Assembly (NCBI GenBank): GCA_034769895.1
Contig: CM068373.1
Location: forward strand, 280,705,158-280,769,157
Source: Magicicada septendecula
Lineage: Eukaryota > Arthropoda > Insecta > Hemiptera > Cicadidae
Length of the DNA stretch: 64,000 nt
Direction: 5' to 3'
The notes beneath the pieces are model-generated. The model did no database searches. It worked only from the letters and a program-made list of their open reading frames with translations, and had not been told where the DNA came from. Shown in pieces: positions 48,345 through 59,668 of the stretch; position 1 is the first letter of the stretch; every line of letters begins with the position of its first letter. The position numbers and the translations under genes are program-made.

Positions 48345-48520
48345 ATATCAGTGTGGTATCTCTGAGTTTTACACAATTAAGCTCATAAAATAACACACGT
48401 GGATGAAAGTAATAGAGTGATGAGTGTAACCATACTATCTCTGATAAGGGACAGTTATCAAACCACATATTAATTGCTCAGTGAATTGTGATGATATTGT
48501 GATTTAATTCTTGCACAAAA
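48345..48520 (+). pseudogene. Last remnant of the zinc-finger array, right of element H
   Basis: Begins ATATCAGTGTGG, continuing the linker and first cysteine (KYQCG) cut at 43139, and holds finger-like pieces such as SDKGQLSNHILI around 48440-48480. It is frame-broken and fades out by about 48520. Confidence 0.65.
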
Positions 48521-48941
48521 TATTTTCTATTTAGTGTTTTGCTAGTAAAGAAAGCAATGAATACTTGATTAACACATACAGTCCCTTAAAATGCATTCCA
48601 AGCATATATACCAAATAATGCAATTGCTATGAAGATTGAAATAAATTGTTTATCAACATAGTTTTTCTTTTGACATTATCTTTTTACTCTTTCCCTTAAG
48701 CTTCATATCTCTTACCCCCTCCTTTGTCAAACCCCCCACTGCCACCAACATTCCTACCTACTACTACCTATCCGAAACCCACATGTGCGCATGGATGCAC
48801 ACACTCATTTTCTTTTTGCCCCTTTCTTAAGACACATTTTGTTAGTACATAAACCTCCTTTTTATCTGCAAAACAAACAAGCGAACAATGACAACCCTTT
48901 GTGTAATGCTGCGCTTACTGTATGCACTTTGCCCGTGATAT
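48521..48941. other. Non-coding stretch
   Basis: AT-rich with a possible AATAAA poly(A) signal (near 48640, AAATAAATTG) for the zinc-finger gene, then a pyrimidine-rich part (48660-48850). Nothing else is recognised. Confidence 0.45.
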
Positions 48942-48945
48942 CATA

Positions 48946-51753
48946 TGTAAGGTAACAAGATCCCCCTCTTTAAAATAAATGTATATAGTTTAATTTAAAT
49001 TCGATTGTAGTTGAATCTCGTGTTACAATTTATAACGTTAATATGAACTCTCTTTACTTTATATGCAGTAATTCTCTTTAGTGATAAATGGTAAATATTG
49101 TTTATGTAATAAAGTGTGATAATTATAGTAGATAATATATTAATCGCTGGTCGGTGACTGAATGTAACCGTAGCGTCGATCTTGCAGTGGGACTCCTCTT
49201 CTTGGTTAAGTGTCGTCTGTGTACGTACCGTCAAGTATCGTCTGGACAAATAATTTATAATAAAAAACACTTTCACGTACCTGTTAGTGATACTGGAAGT
49301 TCTGACGTTCACTTACCCAAAAATAAACTGTCAAGATGCTCTTATGACCAGCTTACTTTATAAACAAGGTTATACTACTCCTTGTGTGCAATATGGGTGC
49401 CACATGGGTTTACTTTAGGAAAAGTTCCCATGAAAAAACAAATTGATAAATTTTAGAATTATATAGATTCACTTTATGCTTCGTTTAAATGCTTGATGCA
49501 TTTACAACAATTCAAATATAATATAGTAAAGTCTCTACTCAGAGTTATCTCACTGTACTCAATGTTGAGTATTATTTAGCTATATGAAATAAATGTAATC
49601 CAAGTTTATACTGAATAAAATCGTGGGTTTATTTTACCCTTTAAAACAATTCAACAAATAAAAATACAATAATTACGTTAACACAAACTTGATGTTAAGT
49701 TGCCCGTCTACAGTACGGCCTAGCTCAGTTTAGAACAATAAAACTCTTATAACTATTAACAAATTTGACTTTTAATATATAATTTACCTCATGGGTAGGC
49801 TCTTTGAAATACAAATAGAATACTATCAAATGCCTTGACAGACGTTAATATAATGATAAATCGTAATTTGGCCTCTATTTAAAAAACTCTTAATTATTTT
49901 TTAATTTTAGCGATCGTTACGCTTACTTATATACTAACAAATATTATGATGCTTAATACTAACACAAATATCTTACGTCGGATTAATTAATCCTCTAAAT
50001 AAATTGATTCTGTGTATCTTATTGAAAGTTTTGTTGTCCTTGTGTCAGTACAATGTTGTTGAAAATTATGATCAGCGCAAACAGATAAGCAATATAAATG
50101 GTCACTGTGGTACCTTATTTCTTTTAATCGTATAGATTAAAATTTAAAAAACACTCCAGTGATCGGATTATAATGATCACTGGTTAATTACACTTTATAC
50201 GCACTTGCAACGAGGAATCTGCCCTCTTCTTAATAAAACTGGGCTATTTAAATTACTGATTATAATACTCTCGCTCGTTCCGAACACACGCACTAATTAA
50301 AATATTCACTTATTACTGTCGAAGCACTTTCCGTGTGGTTAATCGCTGTACTGCTAACTGTCTTGAAGAATTTCGAAATATTTACTGTTGTTATACTATG
50401 TTAAGTCATAAAAAATATTACGCTGACGAGCGGCGACTGTATCGCTCGAGTGATGTGACAAATTGTGACGAATTTCTCTGCGCTGCTGGTTATATACCCC
50501 TTTGCTGCATCGCGCTTAGAGAGAAAAGTCGTTTAGTAAACTCTTTTTTGATTGGCTCTGATAACCGTTACAATGACGTATCGTTTTTTCTAACGGCCAC
50601 CGGAGCGAACGTTGTACTCAGCTTTCGTTGTTATTGGTTTTACTTGGAAAATTTCTTAATTTTAATAACAAATGATGCTAACACGCACTATGCACTTATT
50701 ATAATTCCAATCTCGAGGTTATTACCATCAACTTAAAGTTTAGTTTCTGGGCTTTTATTTGATGTGGCTTAACACTGGTTTTAACCTCGTTTTCTTTGAC
50801 AATGCTCATAAATAATGTTTTGAAACATGGTTTCTCACTGTCGTCTGCTAGCAATGCATAATGCGATCATTTCCTATCTTTTTACATTTAGTGATTTACA
50901 CTGCGTTTTCTTTAGAACGTCATTGTTTGAACACTAATACATCTATGATTATAATTAAGAGCTATTTATGACTGTACAATATTAATTCTTAACATAATTA
51001 TGGTAATACACTATTATAAACAATCCTTATTCTCTAAATACATTTTTTCGGGCCTACTCAATTTAAAGTTATCCCTTCATTATTGAGTGGTGGTATTTCA
51101 CATTTCGCGTAATTATATTGATCGTTCAGTAGATTTTATGTTCACTAGGAGTCCTGTTTCCCTATTAATTTACTGACAAACATTTGTTTAGGCATGGGCT
51201 AGACACATTCTTAGTACTATGTTTATGCCTTTATAATGGTTACTAATTTCATTTTGTCTAATAAGGAAGTTACTCATCCATATAAGATTTCCTTTTATAA
51301 CTATTTTTACCCACTAATATTACATACATCTGGGCTTGTAATGCTAGTTTTAATATACAGTGGGGCCATAGCTATTCTAGTCATAGGCTTTGTTATTTAT
51401 TGGTCATGGTTCTTTTACTTTCAGCCAAAATGCTGTTACTGATATTACATTATTTCAGTCATTATTTAGTTAGTTTTACTTTTACATGACTCTACATTAA
51501 TGTCATGGACTGGCTCGTTTGACAGCTTATTGTGAACTTTGCATGTCCATTAGTTAAAGTCAGTCATAGTGTTTGTTGTAGTGTCATGCAGTGTATTCAT
51601 CACTGCTTCTTGGGATCCTTCCTCTTCTTTCTTCTTTGCTGGTCCTTCTCTTCTTTGCTACATTCATTATAAATGATTCACTTTTATCACTTTAGTGTAA
51701 TTATTTACCCTTTTGGTGAGTGTCTAGGTTATGTAACATTTTGTGGTGTTACA
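48946..51753 (-). mobile_element. Insert E: long solo-LTR-like unit (2808 bp)
   Basis: TGTAAGGTAAC...GGTGTTACA flanked by the exact duplication CATA (48942-48945 and 51754-51757). The minus strand starts TGTAACACCACAAAATG and, about 1.26 kb in, has a clean TATA box GGGTATATAACC (50490-50501) followed by a GC-richer segment, as in an LTR promoter. A 133-residue plus-strand frame (50335-50736) lies opposite this promoter and looks like chance. The ends resemble insert D. A long solo LTR is the best reading. Confidence 0.65.
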
Positions 51754-51757
51754 CATA

Positions 51758-53170
51758 TCTTTGTAGATACTCAGTACCAATTGTCTACAGTAATTTGTCT
51801 TCCATTATAGAGCAAATTTTTGGCCAAATGATTACCACACGCTTAGATGCCGGTAGATGAAAACTGTCTAGGTATCTGGAATTTTACATATATCCTTGCT
51901 GATGTGTAAGGAAAGATTCCAAGTATATCCCTGAAACATTTTATCACTCTGACACAAACAAAACAACTTTAGACCAAATCTGAAATGTTTGTCTAAATCC
52001 TGTTTGTCACAGGACAAATGGCGCCAATCGTACACATCTTTGGTGACCATTTGAAGGGTTGTGTGGCGAAAATGGTGTGATGGTATGTTATGCCCGAGCC
52101 ACGCTGAGATGTTCGGCGGCTTTGCCCACTGTTCGTGGCATACGGCAGAACTCCTCTTCCTCCATCATCGGCATGTAGAGCCCACTGCTGACCCAGCGAT
52201 GTCCATCGCTGATTCATCACAGAGCAAAGAGTGCGAAGAACTTATTTTCTTCCTGTTCCTTCCAGCTAGCTCCGATGTCATCCGATAGAGGAGTGGTGAT
52301 GGAGTGCCAGTGCAGGGCGATGGAGTTCACCAAAAAAATCTAGCGGCGCTCTTTTTATGCCCTGACAGGTTATGCACCATGAGCCTATCAGATGGCTGCT
52401 GATCCCTGATTGACTCATTGCGTACTCGTCAGGTGTCACGTCTCAGCTGGTACCAAGAGCAGATGTTTGCCTTGCTACCATCACAATGTATTGTCGGAAA
52501 TTAAGTCAACTGACGTGACATGAGGAACTCATCAACAGCAAGTGGCTGTTGTCTTTACGATTGTCAGTAGCTTCTTCTTTACGAAATACTCGCGACTTGA
52601 AAAACGCAAGAATTTCAAGATTGAAAGGAGGCTATTGCAATTCGTAATTTTTGAATTCAAAACGTTAGGGGCCACTATAGAATATGCTTATGACCAATAG
52701 TCTACAATTGCTGGCAGTTTCACAGTGCCCATGAGAAATGAATACATACACTTTGTCCATTTGAACAAGACGCCATTTTAGTCCACACACTTTTATTAGT
52801 GCAGTTACAAGTAAGGGACAGTTTTACAAAGATTTAAAAATAGTCAACAGCAGATGTAGCATCAGAAAGCAAAAGGGCAAGATGAATATCAAACTGTTTG
52901 CAATATCCACTTAGAGAAGTTTCATGATGATCAGAAAATGAGTCAGTAACAAAAGTCTGATCAACTACTGTTTTTGCACCCATTTTGTCTTCTCAAGCAT
53001 CTGAAAAATCACTGTCACTGGATTCCAGCGTATCATTGTTTTCCAGCATGTAGCTTTCGTCATCTTCACTCTGGCCTCTTTCATACTCCATTATAAGGCA
53101 ACAAATAAAATGTATGTTACAATAAAAATTTTAAATATCACGTGTAATATAAGAAAATTCTTATAGTATA
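51758..53170. other. Unrecognised region with a GC-richer island and an acidic ORF remnant
   Basis: The part 52040-52500 is GC-richer than its surroundings; on the minus strand GCATAAAAAGAGCGCC (about 52345-52360) could be a TATA box. On the minus strand at about 52849-53092 a frame reads MEYERGQSEDDESYMLENND and SSDSDFSDA, then a stop, then KTVVDQTFVTDSFSDH. Acidic N-termini of this kind occur in piggyBac-type transposases, but no catalytic part follows, so I make no call. Confidence 0.35.
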
Positions 53171-53177
53171 ACAAGCA

Positions 53178-53885
53178 ATGATAAATGAACAAAAGACCAA
53201 AGTCTTAATCTGTAGTTGGAAGGAAGAATATCCAGTCAGAAGAACTCTTGGAAATAATGTTCTCCAGGCAGTTAAAGAATATAACTATCTAGGAAGTAAA
53301 ATCAGAAGTGATGGACGTAGCAGTAAGGAAATTATAAGCAGAATTAACCAGGCTAAAATTCCTTTCAACAAACAAAAAAACCTCTTCATTTCAAAAACTA
53401 TCAGCCTAAAAATAAGGAAGAATCTAGTAAAGACATACGTGTAGAGTCTTGCCCTATACGGGAGTGAATTTCGGAGAATTGGAGAAAGTGACAAAAAAAA
53501 GACTCCAACCATTTGAGACCTGGTGCTATAGAAGAATATTCAAGATAAGCTGGAGGGAGAAGATTATGAATGAGGAAGTCTTTAGAAAAGCTCAGGAGGA
53601 GAAGAGCTTTCTGCGAAATTAAAAGGTAGAAGAGCTAAGTTTATAGGGCATATACTCTGATACAATGGGTTGGTTAAGAGAATAATAGAAGGAACAATTG
53701 AAGGGAAGATACACAGAGGTCGACCCCGTTTAGACTACATGAAACAGCTTATGGTCAGTATGAACTGCACATCATATTGTGAGTTGAAAAGAAAAGCAGA
53801 GAAGCATGAAGAATGGTGAGCTGCTGGCAACCAGCCTATGGGCTGTTAACCTAGAAGAGAAGAAGCAATGCATTAAGTAAGGGCT
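53178..53885 (+). pseudogene. LINE (non-LTR retrotransposon) fragment 1: end of reverse transcriptase ORF
   Basis: The frame begins NEQKTKVLICSWKEEYPVRR, then YNYLGSKIRSDG and KEIISRINQAK, then (after an early stop and frame shifts) LALYGSEFRRIGESDKKRLQ, RRIFKISWREKIMNEEVF, KFIGHI and a tail like ELKRKAEKHEEW. This order is that of the region after the reverse transcriptase core in many arthropod LINEs. It is 5'-truncated and broken in several places. The exact clade (CR1, RTE or Jockey type) cannot be fixed from this part. Confidence 0.75.
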
Positions 53886-54138
53886 GTAATATATAATACT
53901 TGAAAGATAAAATCTGTACACTGTAAATACGCATCCCCTCCCCCCCCAAGGACAACTATGTGATTGCTCCCACCAACGAAACAATACAACGAAGGTCGAA
54001 CATCTATATCTTACATGTTAACAGGAAATATGTACCAGGTAAATAGAAAGCAATAGCACTAATCCAGTTATTTGATGTACACACCCTAAGATGTCTGGTA
54101 ATAGGCTCGCAAAATGCATCATATATGGTGTGTACATC

Positions 54139-54770
54139 ATGGATACGAAGAGGTTAAGTTCAGATTTTTGTGCTAATAATGCTGTCACAGAGAGAATTAT
54201 TGCTTATCCAGCATGTTTATTGTTTCAAAATGAAACAGTGAACAAAATTGCGCCCCTTTGTAACAAACCCTTCCTGCACTCATAATATGTCAACAAACAA
54301 ACTCTTGACAATAATATAATGAAATGTTTATATTATTGTGTGTTCTGAACCTGTCTGCAACATGTTATGCTTACATTCAGTTGAGTAGTTTGTTATGTCA
54401 GTCCAAGTGATTAGTATAATTGCAATTGATATAATGTGTATTTCAATCTAAAGGGTAGTTTTTTAGAATTTTGTATAATAAAATTCAGTTTTATGTTTTG
54501 GTGATTTGTTTTCTATTTTTCTAGTGGATATAAGTAGGCAAATAATTAACTGTTGTATACATTTTCTTTGGTTAACCTGTCAAAAAATAAATAAGTAAAA
54601 TTTTTTAATTATCTGATATTAGTTACTAAGTGCAGAATTTGCACTTGACTAAATAACTAATAGCACTTTGCGATTTACATTTTAACTAATGGATAATGTT
54701 AAATTTACTTCAGTTGTCATTGGGGTTATGGAAAAAGCCTCTTGTAATACATATTTTAGTAACTCGAGTT
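54139..54770. repeat. Dispersed repeat, copy 2
   Basis: Matches 29337-29935. In this copy an open frame (54091-54285) ends KIAPLCNKPFLHS; in copy 1 the matching frame is closed by stops, so coding is doubtful. The match ends near 54770, where a mariner fragment starts. Confidence 0.65.
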
Positions 54771-54829
54771 ATATGAGAGCTGATTCTGATTGTACTACCC
54801 TCAAAACATGAAGGAAAGTAATTTTTCAA

Positions 54830-55404
54830 AAAGCTAGGATGTCAAAATCAAAAATCAAGGCAATTCTGATGTTTTTTTTTTTTGACTCACATGTAATTGT
54901 GCTCCAAGAATGGGTTTCCCAGGGTCAGACAGTTAATTCTGCTTACTACCTGGAAGTAATGAAATGTCTGCATGAAAGAGTTCGCAGAAAGAGACCAAAT
55001 TTGTGGCAAGACCAGTCGTGGGCGCTTCACCATGACAACCGCCCCCTCTCACACAGCCATCATTGTCAAGCAGTTTTTACCCAAAATGGTCACCACGGTC
55101 ATTGAACACTCTCCCCCCTACTCACGGATTTGGCCCCTTGTGATTTTTTTTATTTCCAAAAATTAAACAAAAATTGAAGGGCACCATTTCAGACCCTGAA
55201 GGCCATTCAAGAGTCATCGTCAGAGGCGCTGTCAGGGGTAACAGAGGAACAATTTCGCGAGTGCTTCAAAGCCTGGAAAAGGCGAATGGAGAAGTGCATT
55301 ACAGCTCAGGGGGACTACTTTGAAAGGTGCAATGTGTAATTATATTACTTTTTTCAGTAATGATTTTTATAGCATTAGTCCGTGAACTTTATTGTCATAC
55401 CTTG
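54830..55404 (+). pseudogene. mariner transposase, C-terminal two-thirds
   Basis: Reads FFFDSHVIVLQEWV (first catalytic Asp), GQTVNSAYYLEVMKCLHERVRRKRP, SWALHHDNRP (second Asp), then, in another frame, PPYSRIWP and LAPCDFFxF (third Asp, about 34 residues on: the D,D34D signature of mariner), EEQFRECFKAWKRRMEKCI and GDYFERCN before a stop at 55339. At least two frameshifts are present. The 3' inverted repeat, AGTCCGTGAACTTTATTGTC and ACCTTG, followed by TA, is at 55378-55406. The 5' third is missing. Confidence 0.85.
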
Positions 55405-55406
55405 TA

Positions 55407-55669
55407 TGTTATTGACCACAGTACTGTGGTTAAGGCTGAAGAAAGAAGTAGTTTCTATGGAAATATTTCATTTTGAAAATGAATTTAAATATAAATCTTA
55501 GAACATGGAAGTAATGTATGGTTCTCCATGCCGATATTTTCTAATGAGATGGAAGAGATAGTTGACTTTCATAGAGGACCAGAGTTTCTGATAAGATTCA
55601 TATCCTCGTTACCTGGACCTATCTTGAAAGATGATAAAATTGGGTCAGACTTGGTTCAATTCTATTCTG
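55407..55669. other. Unassigned stretch
   Basis: Lies between the mariner end and the phospholipase-domain fragment. An open stretch (MEEIVDFHRGPEFL, about 55548) may belong to the fragment that follows, but I cannot support it. Confidence 0.35.
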
Positions 55670-55991
55670 AATAATTTACTTTTTGAATTACATGCTCCTG
55701 GATATAACTTTCTAGGACCTGGCAACAAAAATAAAGAAGAGACTTGCTAGAAGAGACACAGGTATTGATATAGACGCTGCTAGATTGCACGATATACGGT
55801 ACTGTAATCATTCTAGAGGTAAAGATATATGGATATCTGATAACAAACTTCCGGAGAAAGCATGGGATAGAGTTATCTCTGAGGATGCTAACTTAAATGA
55901 AAAACCACTTGCTCTGGCAACTACTGGAGGTATGTTGCTAAAAAGAAAATTAGGATGTGGCTTAGATATAGAACCTGGATTGAGTTTTTAA
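55670..55991 (+). pseudogene. Fossil of a parvovirus-type capsid phospholipase A2 domain
   Basis: The segment shows GYNFLGPGN, the calcium-binding loop form (YxxxGPGN) typical of the phospholipase domain in parvovirus (densovirus) VP1, and about 37 residues on the catalytic-type LHDIRY (HDxxY). After it come a helical part with KLPEKAWDRVISEDA and ending KRKLGCG. In virions this domain opens the endosome membrane. The domain also occurs in some Polinton/adintovirus-type elements, so the source may be either. It is a broken fragment (about one break), with no other virus gene in view. It is probably old. Confidence 0.6.
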
Positions 55992-56120
55992 ATTTAACTT
56001 AAAATTTTCTCTAATATAAATAGAGTATATGAATAGTATCTATACTGTTATGCCATTACAGAATGTTCTACATGTTTCTCGGCTGTCCCAGCAGAGTCCA
56101 GCTGTAATGTTGTGTGCATA

Positions 56121-56601
56121 TGTGACACTTAACATGCGAAGCAGTGTTACGTAATAAGGTTAGTGTCTCATACATTTGATAGTGTTGTTTGACAAGCTTC
56201 TCAACTCGCCCAATGGTGGGTGTTTCTGCCAAGGCCGCAGTGAAGTATCCTCTAGAATTTTCAAGTGTTTGTTAAGGGCGCATATTATGGAACCCTGGAG
56301 ACTACAAGTAGCCCACATCTGCTGCTTAGTTTTCAGTTTATGTCGGGCGATTTACACAGTGTGTCTCAAGTGGCATACTAGTGAAAAGTGATTATAGTGT
56401 GGAATTTTTTATAGTTGACATTATTATTTGTGTGGACAGATTAACTTCAATTATTGTACGAGTATATAATCTTGTTGAATAACTTGTGTTGATTACAAAC
56501 TGTTAATTGTGATAATTAAAGCTGGTTTTTAGTGATTTCATTGTTGTTTTGTATTTTGTTTTATACTGTACAATACGACGATCAGTTAGACCGTTGTAAC
56601 A
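56121..56601 (+). repeat. Possible solo LTR
   Basis: TGTGACACTTAAC...GTTGTAACA, 481 bp. It begins where the second dispersed-repeat copy loses its match and has a TATA-like and an ATTAAA-like word. No exact target duplication is seen (CATA against ATAC), so the call is weak. Confidence 0.35.
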
Positions 56602-56880
56602 ATACACCTGTAGCAGTTACACTCTCAGATAATCAGAAACCTAAATTGAAATCTGCTTTCAGAGGTAAATGATGAATTACTACTCAGTTTTCTTTAGATC
56701 AACTTAAGGATGATAAAGACAGGATATTACTAACAGACAGAATAACAAACTTGTAAAGCATAAGAAAGATGGCAAATGAATTAGCATTGAACTTTTGTAT
56801 AAACAATTAAAAGAAATTAAAAAAGTAGTTATTTATGTTAGGAAAGCAGCACCAAAAGTTATAAATGATATTACAACTGT
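56602..56880. other. AT-rich stretch before LINE fragment 2
   Basis: No motif is recognised. It may be the decayed upstream part of the LINE ORF, since the next residues continue without a boundary signal. Confidence 0.4.
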
Positions 56881-56889
56881 TAGAAATAT

Positions 56890-57995
56890 TTTAAAAGGAT
56901 GGATCACAACCTACAAACCCATATTGTATTTATCGACTTAACTAAAGCACATGACAGCGTGGCGCTTGCAATATTATGGAGAGCTATGCAGAATCAAGGA
57001 ATAAGTAGTAAATATATAAAAGCAACTAAACAACTACATAAAGATATGACAGATCAAGTTAAAAGAGGGAAAAGGATATCCATCAAGATAAGTATTATAG
57101 TAAGGGCTTGAAACAGGGTTGTTGCATAGTTCCGACTTTGTTTAAGATCTATCTAAATGAAGCCCTAACATCATGGAGGAAAAAATTCCGTAATATGGAT
57201 GTACCAGTTCGAAGTGACCAGATGTTTACAACAAACTTTGCAGACGATCAGGCTATAATTGCAAAGGACGAAATTGATATAAGTTATATGCTTAGGAAAC
57301 TAGCAGAAGAATATGCAAAATGGGGTCTCAAAATAAATACCTCAAAACTGAGTACCTTATAGCAGGCGGTGAAGGTTAAGACCTAGAACTAGGAACAAAA
57401 GCGATAAAAAATATTAAAAACTTCAAGTTTTGGGTGTAACAATGACATTGGATGGTGAAAGCAACCAAGAAATAAATTATGAATAGGACAAGCTAAGACA
57501 CCAAAGAAACAATTAAACAGTCTGTTTTGGAGTCCACAAATAACAAAAAACAATAAAATGAGAATATATAAAACTATAGTCGAAAGTGTAGCCCTATATG
57601 GAGCAGAACTGTAGGAAATTAATAAAAGAAATAAATCCAAAATAAGAGCTATGGAGACGGATTACTGGCGGAGGTGCTGTAGAATAACAAGACTAGACGG
57701 AGTGAGAAATGTAGAGATAAGACAAGTGATGGGAATCGACCTTGACATTATAAAACAATATAAGCATGAAAACTGAATTGGTTCGGACACCTAAAAAGAA
57801 TGTCGGATGAGAGATTGCCAAGGAAGGTATGGGAATGGACTCCACCTTCCAGGAGAAAAAAAAAACAGGAAGACCTAAACATTCATGGAAAATGGACATC
57901 AAAGATGCAATGAATGCAAGAGGACTTACAGAACAGGACTGTTTAGACTGGTGCGAGTGGAAGCTAGGATGCGAGAGGCGGCGCCAGCCGTAATT
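56890..57995 (+). pseudogene. LINE fragment 2: reverse transcriptase with FADD box
   Basis: Shows HIVFIDLTKAHDSVALAILW (first catalytic Asp region), KGLKQGCC-type loop (about 57105), TLFKIYLNEALTSW, FADDQAIIA (the YADD box with Phe, about 57240), KLAEEYAKWGLKINTSK, ESVALYGAEL, YWRRCCRITRLD, WFGHLKRMSDERLPRKVWEW, GRPKHSW and a C-terminal RGLTEQDCLDWCEWKLG. The domains are in normal LINE order but in shifting frames, with stops near 57110, 57361, 57483 and others. The endonuclease and 5' part are missing. It is a different subfamily from fragments 1 and 3. Confidence 0.85.
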
Positions 57996-57999
57996 AAAT

Positions 58000-58565
58000 C
58001 GCAAAAAATAAATAAATATCATGCACTCTAACTCAGGCTGATGGAAATAATTATCCTAATTATCCATCTGGCAGTAGCATAAAATTGATAATTTTGTATC
58101 TTTCCTGTTTAGAAGAATTGAAGCTAGGAAACACAATAAGAATCTACATGAGATCAAATATCCAGGTATAATTAGCACAAATTAAGGAACAAACAATTTC
58201 TTATTTACAACCTAGAAACATGGCCCTACTAAATTCTGATTTTGAGCCTATGTATAATGGTGGCAGAAAATTCACTGAGAAAATTTGTCGCCCCTTGAAT
58301 TACGCTTCTATGAGGACATAGATACCCAATATATAAGGGCAGTTTCACATTGCTTATCACAAGAGCTGAGAATGTTGACACTATCTGTAGGACTAAAAAG
58401 ACCCCTACTTATGCTACTTCATTACCTAAATCTGGAAAGGAAATAAGGATCTGGTGGTGGATTAATAAGTTTATAAAGGTCTCATTGCTTGAATTCAAGG
58501 TGATTACCAAGATAACTTGGCAGAGCAGGAAAAAGGGCAAACATAAAGATAGGGCTAGACAAAAT
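58000..58565. other. Stretch between LINE fragments
   Basis: AT-rich. An open frame of 78 residues (58350-58586) has no recognisable motif; it may be part of fragment 3's upstream region or chance. Confidence 0.4.
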
Positions 58566-59175
58566 ACAACAGGTGGAGTTGTTTAAATATCTTGGAAGCT
58601 TTATAAGTGAAGATATGTCCTACATTCGAGAAATTAGAGCAAGAACTGCTATAGCGATAGAGGCATTTAATGGGAAGAAAAGACTGCTGTGTGGCAAAAT
58701 TAATAAGAATTTAAGAAAAAGTTGGCCAAATTTCGTGTGGAGCATTGCTTTACATGGTGCAGAGACATGGACACTGAGGAAGGAGGATGAGAAAAGATTA
58801 GAAGCAACTGAGATGTGGGTGTGGTGAGCAATGCAAAAAGTGAGGTGGGTTGATAAAGTAAGGAATGATGAAGTTTTAAGAAGAATAGGGGAAGAGAGAA
58901 GAATCCTGAAGGTAGTAGAAAATAGGAAAAGGAATTGGTTAGGTCATTGTTTAAGAAGAGACTGCTTGTTTACAGCTGCCATGGAGGGTGTCATAGAAGC
59001 AGAAAAAAGAAGAGGGCATAAAAGAATGAAGTTAATAGATAGCATTAAAATCAGAGGGTGTTACAAAGAAACGAAAAGACTGGCATGCGATAGGACAGCG
59101 GAGAGTTACCATTTGAAGACCTGCCTTAGAACCTGCAGAAGAATTGATCAATGCTCTGAAAAAATGAAACTCTAG
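58566..59175 (+). pseudogene. LINE fragment 3: end of reverse transcriptase ORF
   Basis: Reads VELFKYLGSFISEDMSYIRE, then SIALHGAETWTLRKEDEKRL, a stop near 58825 (EMWVW), and in the next frame QKVRWVDKVRNDEVLRRIGE, NRKRNWLGHCLRRD, AAMEGVIEAEKRRG. It matches the same post-RT region as fragment 1 but is clearly another copy. It is 5'-truncated and carries at least one frame change. Confidence 0.8.
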
Positions 59176-59179
59176 AGGT

Positions 59180-59668
59180 CGACATATGATATTTAAGTTT
59201 AGACACTGGCAATGTATTAATTTACACTTACCTGGCAAAAGACGTACATGTACGGCTTATGTAATTTCATAGTTTTGACAAGAGCTGTAAGTGTACGTCT
59301 TTCAGTATAGCACTGTTCTACATGAAGACACTGATTTACGCTTTCCGACCATGTGTAATTGTATAACTAAAAAGACTGACATTAGTAGTTCCCAATTCTG
59401 CACCTAGATCACAGAAGTGTAAATATAAATTTCTATTCACTATGCTTTGTATATGTCTTTTTTTAAAGACATGCCATACCAAAAAAATTTTTAGTGAATA
59501 TAAATATAATTGTCTTTATATTGTATACTAACAATATTAGTGAATATTCAGAAGATAAGTTTCAGTAGTTTTGTGACAATATGTTGTGTTATAGCATAAC
59601 TGTAATAATATCTCAACTTTATTTATTTGCAAAAACATGGCAACTTTATAATAAAAAAGAAAAAATGT
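59180..59668. other. AT-rich non-coding stretch
   Basis: Nothing recognised beyond a partial inverted pair of the words AAGACGTACA (59240) and TGTACGTCTT (59292). Confidence 0.45.

Noticed and set aside
50335-50736. 133-residue plus-strand frame in insert E
   Set aside because: Lies opposite the minus-strand TATA box and GC-richer promoter of a probable LTR; no recognisable motif.
56121-56601. Firm solo LTR call
   Set aside because: The flanking bases do not form an exact duplication, so it is kept only as a weak feature.
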